Shown piece after piece: positions 36,164 to 44,619 of a DNA stretch of 57,886 bases. The notes below the pieces were generated by a model. It had not been told where the DNA came from, ran no database searches, and worked only from the letters and a program-made list of their open reading frames with translations. Both the position numbers and the translations under genes were made by a program. Numbering within the stretch: the first letter of the stretch is position 1; each line of letters starts with the position of its first letter. The stretch is from Spirochaetia bacterium (lineage in GTDB: Bacteria; Spirochaetota; Spirochaetia; CADAEX01), in assembly GCA_024402405.1 (NCBI GenBank), contig JAKSTW010000009.1:1-57886 (forward strand), written 5' to 3'.

Positions 36164-36752
36164 AGCTTCTCACCAGGTAGACAAGTTTTCCTACTACTCT
36201 GACATTGCTGGTATAAATAGGCGGGTATATGGGATTTTCAGCCTGAAGTCTGACTCTGTTCTGCTCATTGAAGAAACGTTTCAGTGTTATGGACTCATTA
36301 TTCAGCAGTGCCACCACTATGCTGCCGTTTTCTGCTGTTTCCTGCTGAACAAGAATTGCTGTGTCGCCGTCCAGAATACCGGCATCTTTCATGCTGTCGC
36401 CTTTGACCTTCAGTGCGAAGTGTGTTCCGTGCCCCAGAACATTTTCAGGAATTGCGACATAACCATCCAGATTCTGTTCTGCCAGAAGAGGCAGACCTGC
36501 TGCCACATTGCCCAGTACAGGTACTCTGACGATAGACATATTGTCATTGGTGATGCCTATGGATCTTGAGCGGTGGCTGTCAGCTGTGATGAACCCCTTT
36601 TTGCGCAGAGCTATAATATGGTCATAAGCTCCCCGCACAGACATGGAGAAATGGTCTGCCACATCTCTGGTCGATGGGGCATAGGAATGGAGGATCTTGT
36701 ATTTTTTTATGAAATCCAATACCTGTGTCTGGCGTTCTGTGAGCTTTTTCAT
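36156..36752 (-). CDS. lexA: LexA repressor
   Basis: A 198-residue SOS repressor. The N-terminal winged helix (LTERQTQVLDFIKKY, YAPSTRDVADHF, RGAYDHIIALRKKGFI) is followed by the self-cleavage site AAG (Ala85-Gly86) and the catalytic dyad Ser120 (KGDSM) and Lys158 (TLKRF). RecA-stimulated autolysis would induce DNA-damage genes. It sits 3 nt after ptsH in a sugar-signalling operon, and I see no obvious operator in front of it, so autoregulation at this locus is not apparent. Confidence 0.94.
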   Translation of the reverse strand: MKKLTERQTQVLDFIKKYKILHSYAPSTRDVADHFSMSVRGAYDHIIALRKKGFITADSHRSRSIGITNDNMSIVRVPVLGNVAAGLPLLAEQNLDGYVAIPENVLGHGTHFALKVKGDSMKDAGILDGDTAILVQQETAENGSIVVALLNNESITLKRFFNEQNRVRLQAENPIYPPIYTSNVRVVGKLVYLVRSYA

Positions 36753-36755
36753 TAA

Positions 36756-37022
36756 TTATTCTTCTTCAAATTTCCTTTCAAAAACATTGCTGATCGCATC
36801 GACTGCTTCCTGCTCATCAGGTCCCTCTGCCTTAAGAGTAAGGGTAGTCTGGTATGTGGCGGCAAGAGTTATGATTCCCATGATCGATTTTGCATTGACC
36901 ACCTCGTCATCCTTGGTGAATGTTATATCTGATTTGAATTTGTTCGCAACTTTTACGATCATTGCAGCTGGTCTCGCATGGATACCGGCACGGTTTGCAA
37001 TTACAACTTCCTTTGTCACCAT
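36756..37022 (-). CDS. ptsH: HPr phosphocarrier protein
   Basis: An 88-residue HPr with both phosphorylation sites: His15 in RAGIHARPA (PEP/EI dependent) and Ser46 in KSIMGI (ATP/HprK dependent). No EI or EII is in the window, so HPr may act mainly as a signalling partner of HprK. The ribosome site GGGGAGG lies inside the end of hprK (stop 37025-37027), tightly coupling the two. Confidence 0.96.
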   Translation of the reverse strand: MVTKEVVIANRAGIHARPAAMIVKVANKFKSDITFTKDDEVVNAKSIMGIITLAATYQTTLTLKAEGPDEQEAVDAISNVFERKFEEE

Positions 37023-37024
37023 GA

Positions 37025-38014
37025 TTATTCCTCCCCGAATTTATGCTCATTATTATAAAAAGAAGAAATATTTTTGGCCTCAAGCCATTGTATAGATCTT
37101 CTGTTGAATTCTTTTGCTGAGAAATATCCCATACTTTTCAGTCTCTCGTTCATTGCTGCGGTCTCAATGATGATTGGGATATTTCTTCCCGGTTTGACCG
37201 GAATGACCAGACTTGGAATCTGTATTCCCAGAATGTCTGTGGTTATATCATCAGTCCCCAGCCGGTTGTATTCCTTGTTGTTGTCCCATTCTTCCAGGTT
37301 GACGACAAGCTGTATCTCTTTCTGGTCCCGGACGGCACCTACTCCGTACAGATGGGTTATGTTGATTATTCCCAGACCGCGGATCTCCATATGATGTGCC
37401 AGTTGCTGGTTGTTGCCCCGTCCTACCAGGCTGTTGCCGTATACATTTCTGACTTCCACAATGTCATCTGCTATCAGCCGGTGTCCTCTCTCAATAAGTT
37501 CCAGGGCAGTCTCACTCTTTCCTACTCCGCTTTTACCCTGTATGAGAATACCTATTCCGTAGACTTCCACCAGAACACCGTAAATAGTCTGTTTAGGAGC
37601 GAATACAGCTCCCAGTATTCTGGCCAGACGGCGTGTCAGCTCAGTGGAAGAGAGCGGCGTCTCAAGAAGCGGACACTGGGCTTTGGATGCGATTGCCTTG
37701 ATTTTTTCTCCAGGATGAAGCCCTGTGGAAAATATGCAGCATGGAATCTGGTAAGAAAAAAACTTTTCGATATTCTCAAGATTGTTTTCTTTTTCCATCT
37801 TCTGGATAAAGGAGGATTCTCTTTTGCCGAAGATCTGGATCCTCTGATATGTGAAATCGTCAAAGAAACCTATCAGCGCGAGACCAGGTCTGTCCAGATA
37901 GGAAAGTGTTATTTCCTTTCCCAGCCCCTGACGTCCGGCAACGCATTTCAATGAAAGAGCATCATTTTCTTTTAGATCCAGATCCAGAAGATCCAGCACT
38001 GTGAATTTCTTCAT
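37025..38014 (-). CDS. hprK: HPr kinase/phosphorylase
   Basis: A 329-residue regulator that phosphorylates HPr on Ser46 and removes it. Walker A is GKSGVGKS (160-167), followed by GHRLIADD with the catalytic aspartates and the HprK signature MEIRGLGIINI. The residue before GVLVEVYG is Tyr146, where most HprK proteins have His (HGVLV), a possible change in the active site. No Shine-Dalgarno precedes the ATG, only an AT-rich stretch after the hpf terminator. It is the first gene of hprK-ptsH-lexA-holA. Confidence 0.94.
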   Translation of the reverse strand: MKKFTVLDLLDLDLKENDALSLKCVAGRQGLGKEITLSYLDRPGLALIGFFDDFTYQRIQIFGKRESSFIQKMEKENNLENIEKFFSYQIPCCIFSTGLHPGEKIKAIASKAQCPLLETPLSSTELTRRLARILGAVFAPKQTIYGVLVEVYGIGILIQGKSGVGKSETALELIERGHRLIADDIVEVRNVYGNSLVGRGNNQQLAHHMEIRGLGIINITHLYGVGAVRDQKEIQLVVNLEEWDNNKEYNRLGTDDITTDILGIQIPSLVIPVKPGRNIPIIIETAAMNERLKSMGYFSAKEFNRRSIQWLEAKNISSFYNNEHKFGEE

Positions 38015-38037
38015 AACTGTGAATAAATATATATAAT

Positions 38038-38075
38038 AAAAAACTAAAAGGGAAGAGTTAAATCCCTTCCCTTTT
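38038..38075 (-). terminator. Terminator after hpf
   Basis: A 10-bp perfect stem AAAAGGGAAG/CTTCCCTTTT with a 10-nt loop and a T-rich tail on the minus strand. It separates rpoN-hpf from hprK, whose AT-rich promoter region begins immediately after it. Confidence 0.75.
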
Positions 38076-38081
38076 GATTAA

Positions 38082-38372
38082 TTATTTATCCTGTATTTTT
38101 TCTTTTTCCCTGACAAGCTTGGTTTTGATTTTCTCCTGCAGCCTGTCTATGGCATTGAAGAGTTCATGGTCTTCCGCCTGGATGAAACATGGATTGCCCC
38201 ATCGGAAGATCATGTTTGCCTTTAGGATGTAAAGATCATTCTGCCGTTCTATCGAAACTGACAGTTCTGACACATTATCCTCTGCTGCCTGCAGCCTTGC
38301 GATTTTTTTCTCAAACTGAACTTTTGTCTTCTCTGAAATCTCGTAGTGGATACCTTTCAGTTCAAAATTCAT
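38082..38372 (-). CDS. hpf: Ribosome hibernation promoting factor (short form)
   Basis: A 96-residue HPF/YfiA-fold protein: MNFELKGIHYEISEKTKVQFEKKIARL, a central beta strand and the C-terminal helix AIDRLQEKIKTKLVREKEK. It lacks the C-terminal dimerisation domain of long HPF. It would bind the 30S decoding site in stationary phase. The location right after rpoN is the same as in enterobacteria. AAGGAGG precedes the ATG. Confidence 0.9.
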   Translation of the reverse strand: MNFELKGIHYEISEKTKVQFEKKIARLQAAEDNVSELSVSIERQNDLYILKANMIFRWGNPCFIQAEDHELFNAIDRLQEKIKTKLVREKEKIQDK

Positions 38373-38396
38373 AGGATACCTCCTTATCTGAAAATC

Positions 38397-39626
38397 CTAC
38401 CTCTGAAACGAAGAAGCTATATCCAGCTCCTTCCTGTATTTTGCCACTGTTCTGCGGGAAATGTTTATTCCCTGCCCATTAAGAATATCTGAGATTTTCT
38501 GATCTGAAAGCTTTTTGCCCTCCTTATTTTGTTCAATTATATCATGGATTCTGAATTTTACACTTTCTTTTGATAGATTTTCTGAAATATTTGATGTGAA
38601 GAAATAACTCATGAGGAAGATTCCCCAGTCAGTCTGGACATAGTTTTTTGAAGTGACTCTGGATACAGTGGAATCGCTGACTCCCATATCCGCTGCTATG
38701 TCATGCTGGGTAAGCGGCGCAAGTGACTTCGGGCCATTCATAAAGAAATCCTGTTGTCTGTTCACTATGGCACTGGCTGTCCTCAGAAGTGTATTGTTCC
38801 TGTTTTCCACAAGGCTGATGAAAGCTTTGGCCTCCCTGACTTTTTCAGTGACGAATTTTTTAGCTTCAGGATTTTTTTCTCCCTGCTTTTCAAATGAAGA
38901 ATTTATTCTTAGTGAAGGAATAGTATCATCCAGCAGGAAAATTTCTATGCCTTCCTTGCCTGATGTGATTTTAAGTGCAGGAATGATATAATGGGGCTGA
39001 TCCTGAGAAAAATTGGCTCCGGGGTATGGACTGAGCTTCCTTATGAATTCAAGTATTTCCAGAACTTTTGCCTCTGATATTTTCAGGGACTGGGCAATTT
39101 CTCTGTACTTCTTTTTTCCCAGATCTTCAAAATGATTCTTGAGTATATCAATTGTATGTGACGGTGCATCCTCCCGCAGCGATGCCTGAACTTCCAGTGA
39201 TTCTCTGTAGCCGTCAGTACAGGTGCCCGGAGGATCCAAAGTGGATATGAGCTTGGCTGCTCTGCTGATGATTTCAGGAGGAAGATCCTTTACCACGGTC
39301 TCCGGTTTTTCGATATTAAAGCCGTTTTCATCAAGATTCTGGATCAGCAGTTCACCGGCCTCTATGATCCTTGGATCTGTTTTCTGGACATGAAGCTGGA
39401 ACAGAAGATGTTCTTTGAGTGTTTCAGGTCTGGAAACTGTGGCTGCTATGATGTCATCATGGGATTTTTTCCTGCTGCATTTCAGAGCCGGGTTTGACTG
39501 CACTTCTTCCTTGATCCTGTCATGAAGGTCCTGGATAGGCATGGCAATTATATCCATCTGCTGATACAGTTGCGGGGATATAATCTGTTTCTGTGCTGTT
39601 GTAAGTATCTGTCCCTGATGCTGCAT
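38397..39626 (-). CDS. rpoN: RNA polymerase sigma-54 factor
   Basis: A 409-residue sigma-54. Region I (LTTAQKQIISPQLYQQMDIIAMPIQDL) is somewhat short, and there is a core-binding domain, a helix-turn-helix (HDIAADMGVSDSTVSRVTS) and the C-terminal RpoN box reading ISRRTVAKYRKEL (usually ARRTVAKYRE). The start is ATG 39626; a GTG at 39641 is also in frame but sits inside the -10 region. A TATAAT lies exactly 6 nt before this ATG and no Shine-Dalgarno is present, so a leaderless transcript is likely. No enhancer-binding activator is in the window. Confidence 0.93.
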   Translation of the reverse strand: MQHQGQILTTAQKQIISPQLYQQMDIIAMPIQDLHDRIKEEVQSNPALKCSRKKSHDDIIAATVSRPETLKEHLLFQLHVQKTDPRIIEAGELLIQNLDENGFNIEKPETVVKDLPPEIISRAAKLISTLDPPGTCTDGYRESLEVQASLREDAPSHTIDILKNHFEDLGKKKYREIAQSLKISEAKVLEILEFIRKLSPYPGANFSQDQPHYIIPALKITSGKEGIEIFLLDDTIPSLRINSSFEKQGEKNPEAKKFVTEKVREAKAFISLVENRNNTLLRTASAIVNRQQDFFMNGPKSLAPLTQHDIAADMGVSDSTVSRVTSKNYVQTDWGIFLMSYFFTSNISENLSKESVKFRIHDIIEQNKEGKKLSDQKISDILNGQGINISRRTVAKYRKELDIASSFQR

Positions 39627-39632
39627 ATAGTC

Positions 39633-39638
39633 ATTATA
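39633..39638 (-). promoter_or_regulatory. -10 box of rpoN, adjacent to the start codon
   Basis: A perfect TATAAT on the minus strand ending 6 nt before ATG 39626, with a poor -35. The implied transcription start is the A of the ATG. Confidence 0.5.
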
Positions 39639-39704
39639 CACTTAAATCAGTTTTTTTGATACTATATGATGCTGTACGCCGCAAATAGTAGAAATATTAC
39701 TGTA

Positions 39705-39733
39705 TTGCGAAAAAAGCTATTGCATTATATTAT
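39705..39733 (+). promoter_or_regulatory. Promoter of thyA-folA-APE operon, leaderless geometry
   Basis: TTGCGA (39705-39710), exact 17-nt spacer, TATTAT (39728-39733), then 7 nt to ATG 39741. No Shine-Dalgarno lies before that ATG. Confidence 0.55.
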
Positions 39734-39740
39734 GAAATTC

Positions 39741-40604
39741 ATGAGACAGTATCTTGATCTGGTTAAGTATGTTCTTGATAACGGTGTACGGAAAGTGAAC
39801 CGCACAGGTGTAGCCACTTTGAGCTGCTTTTCGGCATTTTATAAGATTGATCTGGCAGAGGGTTATCCTTTGCTGACCACAAAAAAAATCTATTTTAAAT
39901 CTATGCTCAGAGAACTTTTCTGGTATCTCTCAGGAGAGGAGCATATCAGAAATCTCAGACAGTATACAAAAATCTGGGATGCATGGGCAGATGAGGAAGG
40001 ACATCTGGAGACTGCATATGGACGGTTCTGGCGCCGTTATCCGGTTCCTGAGAAAGGGCTGGACGGTGAGAACTGGGGCAGCCGCTGGGTCACAGAAGAT
40101 CCTGTCACAGGAATGAAGACCTTTGATCAGATACAGTATATAATTGATTCCCTGAAGGAGATCAGGGAGAATCCTGAGTCTCCGTCTCTGCGTAGGCTGG
40201 TGGTGACTGCCTGGCATCCGGCCAATGCGGCTGAGAGCAAATTGCCGCCATGCCATTATACATTCTGTTTCAATGTTTCCGGCAATAAGCTGAATTGTCA
40301 TCTGACCCAGCGTTCTGCTGACATAGCTCTTGGAGTCCCATTCAATATTGCCTGCTATTCTCTGCTGACTATGATGATAGCCAAGGAGACTGGGTTTGTG
40401 CCTGGTGAGTTTGCCCACACACTTATTGATGCCCACATATATGAGAATCATATCGAAGGATTGAAAGAGCAGCTTAAACGTACTCCGGGGCCGCTGCCGC
40501 AGATCAGAATAGCGGATAAACCATTCAATGAACTGACTTATGATGATATCCAGCTGATAGGATATGAACCGCAGGATTTCATCAGATTTGATGTGGCGGT
40601 CTGA
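39741..40604 (+). CDS. thyA: Thymidylate synthase (ThyA type)
   Basis: A 287-residue enzyme converting dUMP to dTMP with methylene-tetrahydrofolate. ATG 39741 gives MRQYLDLVKYVLDNG, which aligns residue for residue with the usual ThyA N-terminus; the frame stays open upstream, but that stretch is promoter. Motifs are RTGVATLS, the nucleophile Cys171 in LPPCHYTF, QRSADIALGVPFNIA and DAHIYENH. Dihydrofolate made here is recycled by folA 3 nt downstream. The start position supports the leaderless promoter reading. Confidence 0.96.
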   Translation: MRQYLDLVKYVLDNGVRKVNRTGVATLSCFSAFYKIDLAEGYPLLTTKKIYFKSMLRELFWYLSGEEHIRNLRQYTKIWDAWADEEGHLETAYGRFWRRYPVPEKGLDGENWGSRWVTEDPVTGMKTFDQIQYIIDSLKEIRENPESPSLRRLVVTAWHPANAAESKLPPCHYTFCFNVSGNKLNCHLTQRSADIALGVPFNIACYSLLTMMIAKETGFVPGEFAHTLIDAHIYENHIEGLKEQLKRTPGPLPQIRIADKPFNELTYDDIQLIGYEPQDFIRFDVAV

Positions 40605-40607
40605 TAT

Positions 40608-41084
40608 ATGAAAGAGATAAATATCATTGCGGCCATGACCAAGAAAAGAGTTATCGGTCTGAACGGAACATTGCCATGGAGACTGCCTGAAGATCTTAAG
40701 CTGTTCAAGAAATTCACTACAGGAAATATTGTCATCATGGGACGCAAGACCTTTGATTCCATCGGCAGACCGCTTCCGAACAGAAAAAATTTTGTAGTCT
40801 CTGCCCATATCGGAGAAGAAGATAAAAAAGCAGGAGTATTTTATTTTCAGACTCTTGAGGATGCAATAAATGTAGCTCAGAATGAATCAGGCGGAATTTT
40901 CATCATAGGCGGAGCATCGATATATACCCAGGCACTGGGAAGGGCTGACCGGCTTTATATTTCCATGGTGAAGAAAGATTTTGATGGTGATACCTATTTC
41001 CCGGAAATAAAGCCTTCTGAATGGCATGTTGTATCCACTGAAGAACATGATGGATTTGATCTTTATATTTATGAAAGGAACTGA
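40608..41084 (+). CDS. folA: Dihydrofolate reductase
   Basis: A 158-residue NADPH-dependent reductase. NIIAAMTKKRVIGLNGTLPWRLPEDLKLFK carries the Trp and the acidic folate-binding residue (Glu28), VIMGRKTFDSIGRPLPNR the NADPH-binding loop and IFIIGGASIY the second cofactor glycines. It is paired with thyA as in many bacteria. The first APE acyl-carrier gene starts 5 nt after its stop, so it is probably on the same mRNA as the pigment genes. Confidence 0.95.
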   Translation: MKEINIIAAMTKKRVIGLNGTLPWRLPEDLKLFKKFTTGNIVIMGRKTFDSIGRPLPNRKNFVVSAHIGEEDKKAGVFYFQTLEDAINVAQNESGGIFIIGGASIYTQALGRADRLYISMVKKDFDGDTYFPEIKPSEWHVVSTEEHDGFDLYIYERN

Positions 41085-41089
41085 CAGCG

Positions 41090-41353
41090 ATGAACATGGA
41101 AGATTTGAAACTTGAGATCAAGAAAGTGATTATATCATCACTGGAACTGGAAGATATGAAACCTGAGAATATCGTGGATTCCGAGCCGCTTTTCGGTGCA
41201 GGTCTGGGGCTGGATTCCATTGATGCTCTGGAACTTGGAATTGCCCTGAAGAAAAAATTCGGTATCTCTTTTTCTGCAGAAAGCAGCCAGAATAAGAAGC
41301 ATTTTGCCTCTGTAGACGCACTGGCAGCTTATATTTCAGGAGAATTAAAATGA
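41090..41353 (+). CDS. apeE: Acyl carrier protein of the aryl-polyene system (ApeE-like)
   Basis: An 87-residue ACP with phosphopantetheine serine at about 43 in GLGLDSIDALEL. The four-helix fold is evident from spacing, and the protein is acidic. In APE systems two ACPs carry the aromatic starter and the growing polyene. It is the first cluster gene after folA, and its stop overlaps the next ACP start by 4 nt. ATG 41096 is an alternative start. Assignment as ApeE versus ApeF is by order only. Confidence 0.85.
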   Translation: MNMEDLKLEIKKVIISSLELEDMKPENIVDSEPLFGAGLGLDSIDALELGIALKKKFGISFSAESSQNKKHFASVDALAAYISGELK

Positions 41354-41592
41354 CCAAAGAAGAAATTTATAAAAAGCTGGTGGAAATATTTGTCCAGGAA
41401 TTTGATATGGATGAGTCTAAGATCTCCCCTTCCTCACTTGTGGTGGAGGATCTTGATCTGGACAGCATTGATGCGGTGGACATAATTGTCAAAATGAAGC
41501 AGGTCCTCCCGGTCAAGCTTAACGCGGAGGCTTTCAGACAGGTCCGCACAGTAGAGGATATAGTCAATATTCTGTACGATTATTCAAAATAA
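41350..41592 (+). CDS. apeF: Second acyl carrier protein (ApeF-like)
   Basis: An 80-residue ACP with modification serine at 39 in LDLDSIDAVD. It differs enough from the preceding ACP to suggest a separate role (starter loading versus elongation). The start overlaps the end of the first ACP (ATGA). The large fusion gene follows after 1 nt. The dedicated phosphopantetheinyl transferase encoded at 48816-49418 would activate both. Confidence 0.85.
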   Translation: MTKEEIYKKLVEIFVQEFDMDESKISPSSLVVEDLDLDSIDAVDIIVKMKQVLPVKLNAEAFRQVRTVEDIVNILYDYSK

Positions 41593-41593
41593 G

Positions 41594-43900
41594 ATGCTGG
41601 GTGTTTTAGCCGGTATTTTTCCTGTTATTGTATTTTTATCTCTGGTGGTGCTGAAAATACCGCTGAGATTATTTTTTCTTGCTGTGTTTATTTCAGGAGT
41701 CCTGATCCTGGTTTTTACTGCGGCTGGCAGAACTTCCGGGAGAAAATACAGAAAAAAAGGATTGCAGTATTTCTTTGCTGTTTTTCTGGTCGTTGCAGGT
41801 CTTGTTGCTGTTCTGTCAGGTTCCGGTATCCTGCTGAAATTTTATCCTGTTGCTGTAAATGCCGTTTTTCTGGTGCTGTTCGGTCATACTCTGTTTGTTC
41901 CGCCATGCATCATTTACCGGTTTGCCACGCTGTATGATAGATCCATCAGTCATTCCATGTACAGGAAAAGGGTGGAGAAATATTGCTGGAAAGTGACAGT
42001 CATTTGGTGTATATTCTTTATAATAAATGGGAGCATTGCCTTTCTGTCCGTATATGACAGATCATATAAATGGTGGGCAGTTTATAATGGCTGCATTTCT
42101 TATATATTGATGGGAATTCTTTTTGCAGGAGAATTTCTGGTCAGAAGGATCGTTCAGAAAAGTATGAAGACAGAGATCATTCCCCTTTCAGAGATAAAAG
42201 CATCATCCAGGAATATGGATTCCATTGTCACATATGAAGGGAAATTTTCAGACGGTAAGTATAAGACCTGGTCTGATTTCCTGAATGACTGCAGCCGGAT
42301 GAGAAATATGCTGGAGAGGGAGCAGGCCGAAAAATGGATCCTTCACTGTGAGGACTGTTACTTTTTTTATGTGACTTTTGCAGCATTGCTCCAATGCCAT
42401 AAACAGGTGATGCTCACAGCCAATATTGCCCCGGCTTTCCTTGCTGAAATATGGACTCAGGGTGTTGGATTTCTCACCGATCAGAAAATAGATGATGCTG
42501 TGTACATCCCGGATGTGCTGGCGCATGAGAGATCTGATTCTGCTGAACTGCCACGGATAGATGCTGAGAAAACCGTGATCTATATGTATACATCCGGCAG
42601 TACCGGAAGACCCAAGGCAGTATTGCAGCGGCTGAGGGAATTTGAGAATGACAATGCTTTCATACTTTCCATGTGGAAAGAAGAGTTTTATAAAAGAAAA
42701 GTCTGTTCCTGTGTCAGCCAGCATCATATTTATGGACTGCTTTTCTCATGTATGCTGCCGTTTGCGGCAGGAATTCCTTTCAGACGTGACCGTATAATGC
42801 AGCCAGAGGGATTTGAAGTGCTGGATGATGATTCATATATGATCATTGCGACTCCTGCATTTCTGAAACGTACATTGGAAAATGTATCCGGAAGACTCCA
42901 TTTGAAGGATCCTATGATTTTCACTTCCGGTGGTGTTCTTACACCTGAGGTCGCTGAGCAGACAGACAGAATATTCGGTTTCTGGCCGGTGGAAGTCTAT
43001 GGCAGTACAGAGACTTCCGGAATTGCTTACAGACAGTCAAAGAATGGGCTTGAATGGACTCTCTTTGCGGATGCGCAGATATGGAAGAACAGTGACGGAT
43101 GCCTTGTGATCAGATCACCATACATCAGTGACCCGGCTGGCTTTGAGACAGCTGATCTGGTGGATATCAGGGATGATGGGAAGTTCTTGCTGCTGGGCCG
43201 TTCTGATTCTGTGGTAAAGATAGAGGAAAAAAGGATTTCTGTGACAGAAGTGGAGAACCGGCTGAATCAGTGTGAGTTTGTGAAAGACAGCTGTGTTATT
43301 GCCATGTCTGACAGGCGGCAGTATCTGGCTGCGGCTGTTGTTCTTAATGAGAAAGGACTGGATAAATTCAAAGATACAGAAAAATATCTTATAAACCGTT
43401 ATTTCAGAGATTATCTGGCTGGTTTTTTCGAGTCTGTGGTGATTCCGCGGAAATGGCGTTATGTTGATGCGGTACCTCAGAATGCTATGGGAAAACGCCG
43501 GAAAGATGAGATAAAGGCTTTATTTGCGGAAAATACAAATCCTGCTCTTCCGGGTGTGATATTCAGGGCTGTGGAATCCTCAGATTCAAAGGTGCTGCTG
43601 GAAGTGCGTGTCGTGTCTGCCAGTCCTTATTTTGACGGACATTTTCCCGAGAAGCAGTTTCTGCCGGCAGTGGCTCAGTTCCATATTGTTGCCGTATTTC
43701 TCCGTAAATATTTTTATGCCGATGTATCCCTTGTTGAGACAAAGAGAATAAAATTCTGTTCACCGGTTTTTCCTGATATGCCGGTGATGCTTCAGCTGAA
43801 ATATGATGCCGCTGATAACAAAGTGAATTTTTCTTATAAGAGTATTGATGGTATTAAAGAATATTCCAGGGGCACTTTCTTTATCCGGAGTGAGAAGTGA
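41594..43900 (+). CDS. APE trifunctional fusion: COG4648-type membrane domain, AMP-ligase, hotdog dehydratase
   Basis: A 768-residue protein that appears to join three usual APE proteins. Residues about 1-190 hold five to six hydrophobic segments like the COG4648 membrane protein (ApeG). About 200-645 is an acyl-adenylating ligase (ApeH), with YTSGSTGRPKA (332-342), YGSTETSG (469-476) and the catalytic Lys634 in NAMGKRRKDE. About 650-768 is a hotdog dehydratase (ApeI), with YFDGHFPEKQ and His683. The ligase would load an aromatic acid on an ACP. The dehydratase half lacks the Glu normally found in the partner motif. GTGA overlap leads into the glycosyltransferase. Confidence 0.82.
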   Translation: MLGVLAGIFPVIVFLSLVVLKIPLRLFFLAVFISGVLILVFTAAGRTSGRKYRKKGLQYFFAVFLVVAGLVAVLSGSGILLKFYPVAVNAVFLVLFGHTLFVPPCIIYRFATLYDRSISHSMYRKRVEKYCWKVTVIWCIFFIINGSIAFLSVYDRSYKWWAVYNGCISYILMGILFAGEFLVRRIVQKSMKTEIIPLSEIKASSRNMDSIVTYEGKFSDGKYKTWSDFLNDCSRMRNMLEREQAEKWILHCEDCYFFYVTFAALLQCHKQVMLTANIAPAFLAEIWTQGVGFLTDQKIDDAVYIPDVLAHERSDSAELPRIDAEKTVIYMYTSGSTGRPKAVLQRLREFENDNAFILSMWKEEFYKRKVCSCVSQHHIYGLLFSCMLPFAAGIPFRRDRIMQPEGFEVLDDDSYMIIATPAFLKRTLENVSGRLHLKDPMIFTSGGVLTPEVAEQTDRIFGFWPVEVYGSTETSGIAYRQSKNGLEWTLFADAQIWKNSDGCLVIRSPYISDPAGFETADLVDIRDDGKFLLLGRSDSVVKIEEKRISVTEVENRLNQCEFVKDSCVIAMSDRRQYLAAAVVLNEKGLDKFKDTEKYLINRYFRDYLAGFFESVVIPRKWRYVDAVPQNAMGKRRKDEIKALFAENTNPALPGVIFRAVESSDSKVLLEVRVVSASPYFDGHFPEKQFLPAVAQFHIVAVFLRKYFYADVSLVETKRIKFCSPVFPDMPVMLQLKYDAADNKVNFSYKSIDGIKEYSRGTFFIRSEK

Positions 43901-44619
43901 GAGATTCTGACTATGTGGTGGTGATCCCTGTTTACAATCATGGCAGCACTGTAATGCCGCTGGCTGATTTTTTCACTGAAAAAAAACTGCCGCTTATTCT
44001 GGTGGATGATGGCAGTAATGAAAAAACAAAGGAATATCTGCGGAAGGTAAAGGAAAAATATCCTTCTGTAACTTTGATAACTCTTGCCAGAAATGGTGGC
44101 AAAGGTGCTGCCGTCCTGGCCGGATTGGATGAAGCAGCAAGCCAGGGATATTCATATATTCTGCAAGTCGATGCGGATGGTCAGCATGATGTTCTGATGA
44201 CCGATTCATTTCTTGATGCTTCCTGTGCACATCCTGATGCCGTGATATGCGGTTATCCTGTTTATGACCATTCTGTTCCGGCAATAAGGAAAATAGGTCG
44301 GAAACTGACCTGCGGCATGGTGGTCGCAGAAACCTGGAGCCATGATATTAAAGATGCTATGTGCGGATTCAGGATTTATCCGGTAAAGTCTGTATTCCGT
44401 GTGAAAGATGATATCAGGACATTCCGGATGGGATTTGATCTGGAAGTTATGGTCAGAATGGCCTGGCTGAAGATACCGGTCATTTCCATGCCGGTCAGGG
44501 TGACTTATCCCCAGGATGGAATTTCAAATTTCAGGATGTTCCGTGATAATCTTGAGATCAGCAGAATTCATACGGCGTTATTCATAGGAAAGCTGTGGCG
44601 GAGCATCAGACATGGCTGA
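43897..44619 (+). CDS. Family 2 glycosyltransferase of the APE cluster (N-terminal half of ApeJ)
   Basis: A 240-residue GT-A fold enzyme with VVVIPVYNHG (7-16), LVDDGSNEKT and the metal-binding LQVDADGQHD. KDAMCGFRIYP and the C-terminal region resemble dolichol-phosphate mannosyltransferase-like GT2 proteins. In well-studied APE clusters this activity is fused to an acyltransferase; here they are separate genes overlapping by 8 nt. It starts with GTG overlapping the fusion-gene stop. A role in building the lipid or sugar anchor of the pigment is inferred. Confidence 0.85.
   Translation: MRDSDYVVVIPVYNHGSTVMPLADFFTEKKLPLILVDDGSNEKTKEYLRKVKEKYPSVTLITLARNGGKGAAVLAGLDEAASQGYSYILQVDADGQHDVLMTDSFLDASCAHPDAVICGYPVYDHSVPAIRKIGRKLTCGMVVAETWSHDIKDAMCGFRIYPVKSVFRVKDDIRTFRMGFDLEVMVRMAWLKIPVISMPVRVTYPQDGISNFRMFRDNLEISRIHTALFIGKLWRSIRHG

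Noticed and set aside
37025-38014. Long plus-strand frames opposite hprK (for example 37352-37954)
   Set aside because: They are antisense shadows of a clearly conserved gene, with no ribosome sites.
39627-39641. GTG start for rpoN at 39641
   Set aside because: The codons overlap the perfect -10 box and add only MYNDY, absent from the usual region I start.
39666-39740. N-terminal extension of thyA from an upstream in-frame ATG
   Set aside because: The stretch holds the promoter and does not match ThyA; the conserved N-terminus begins at 39741.
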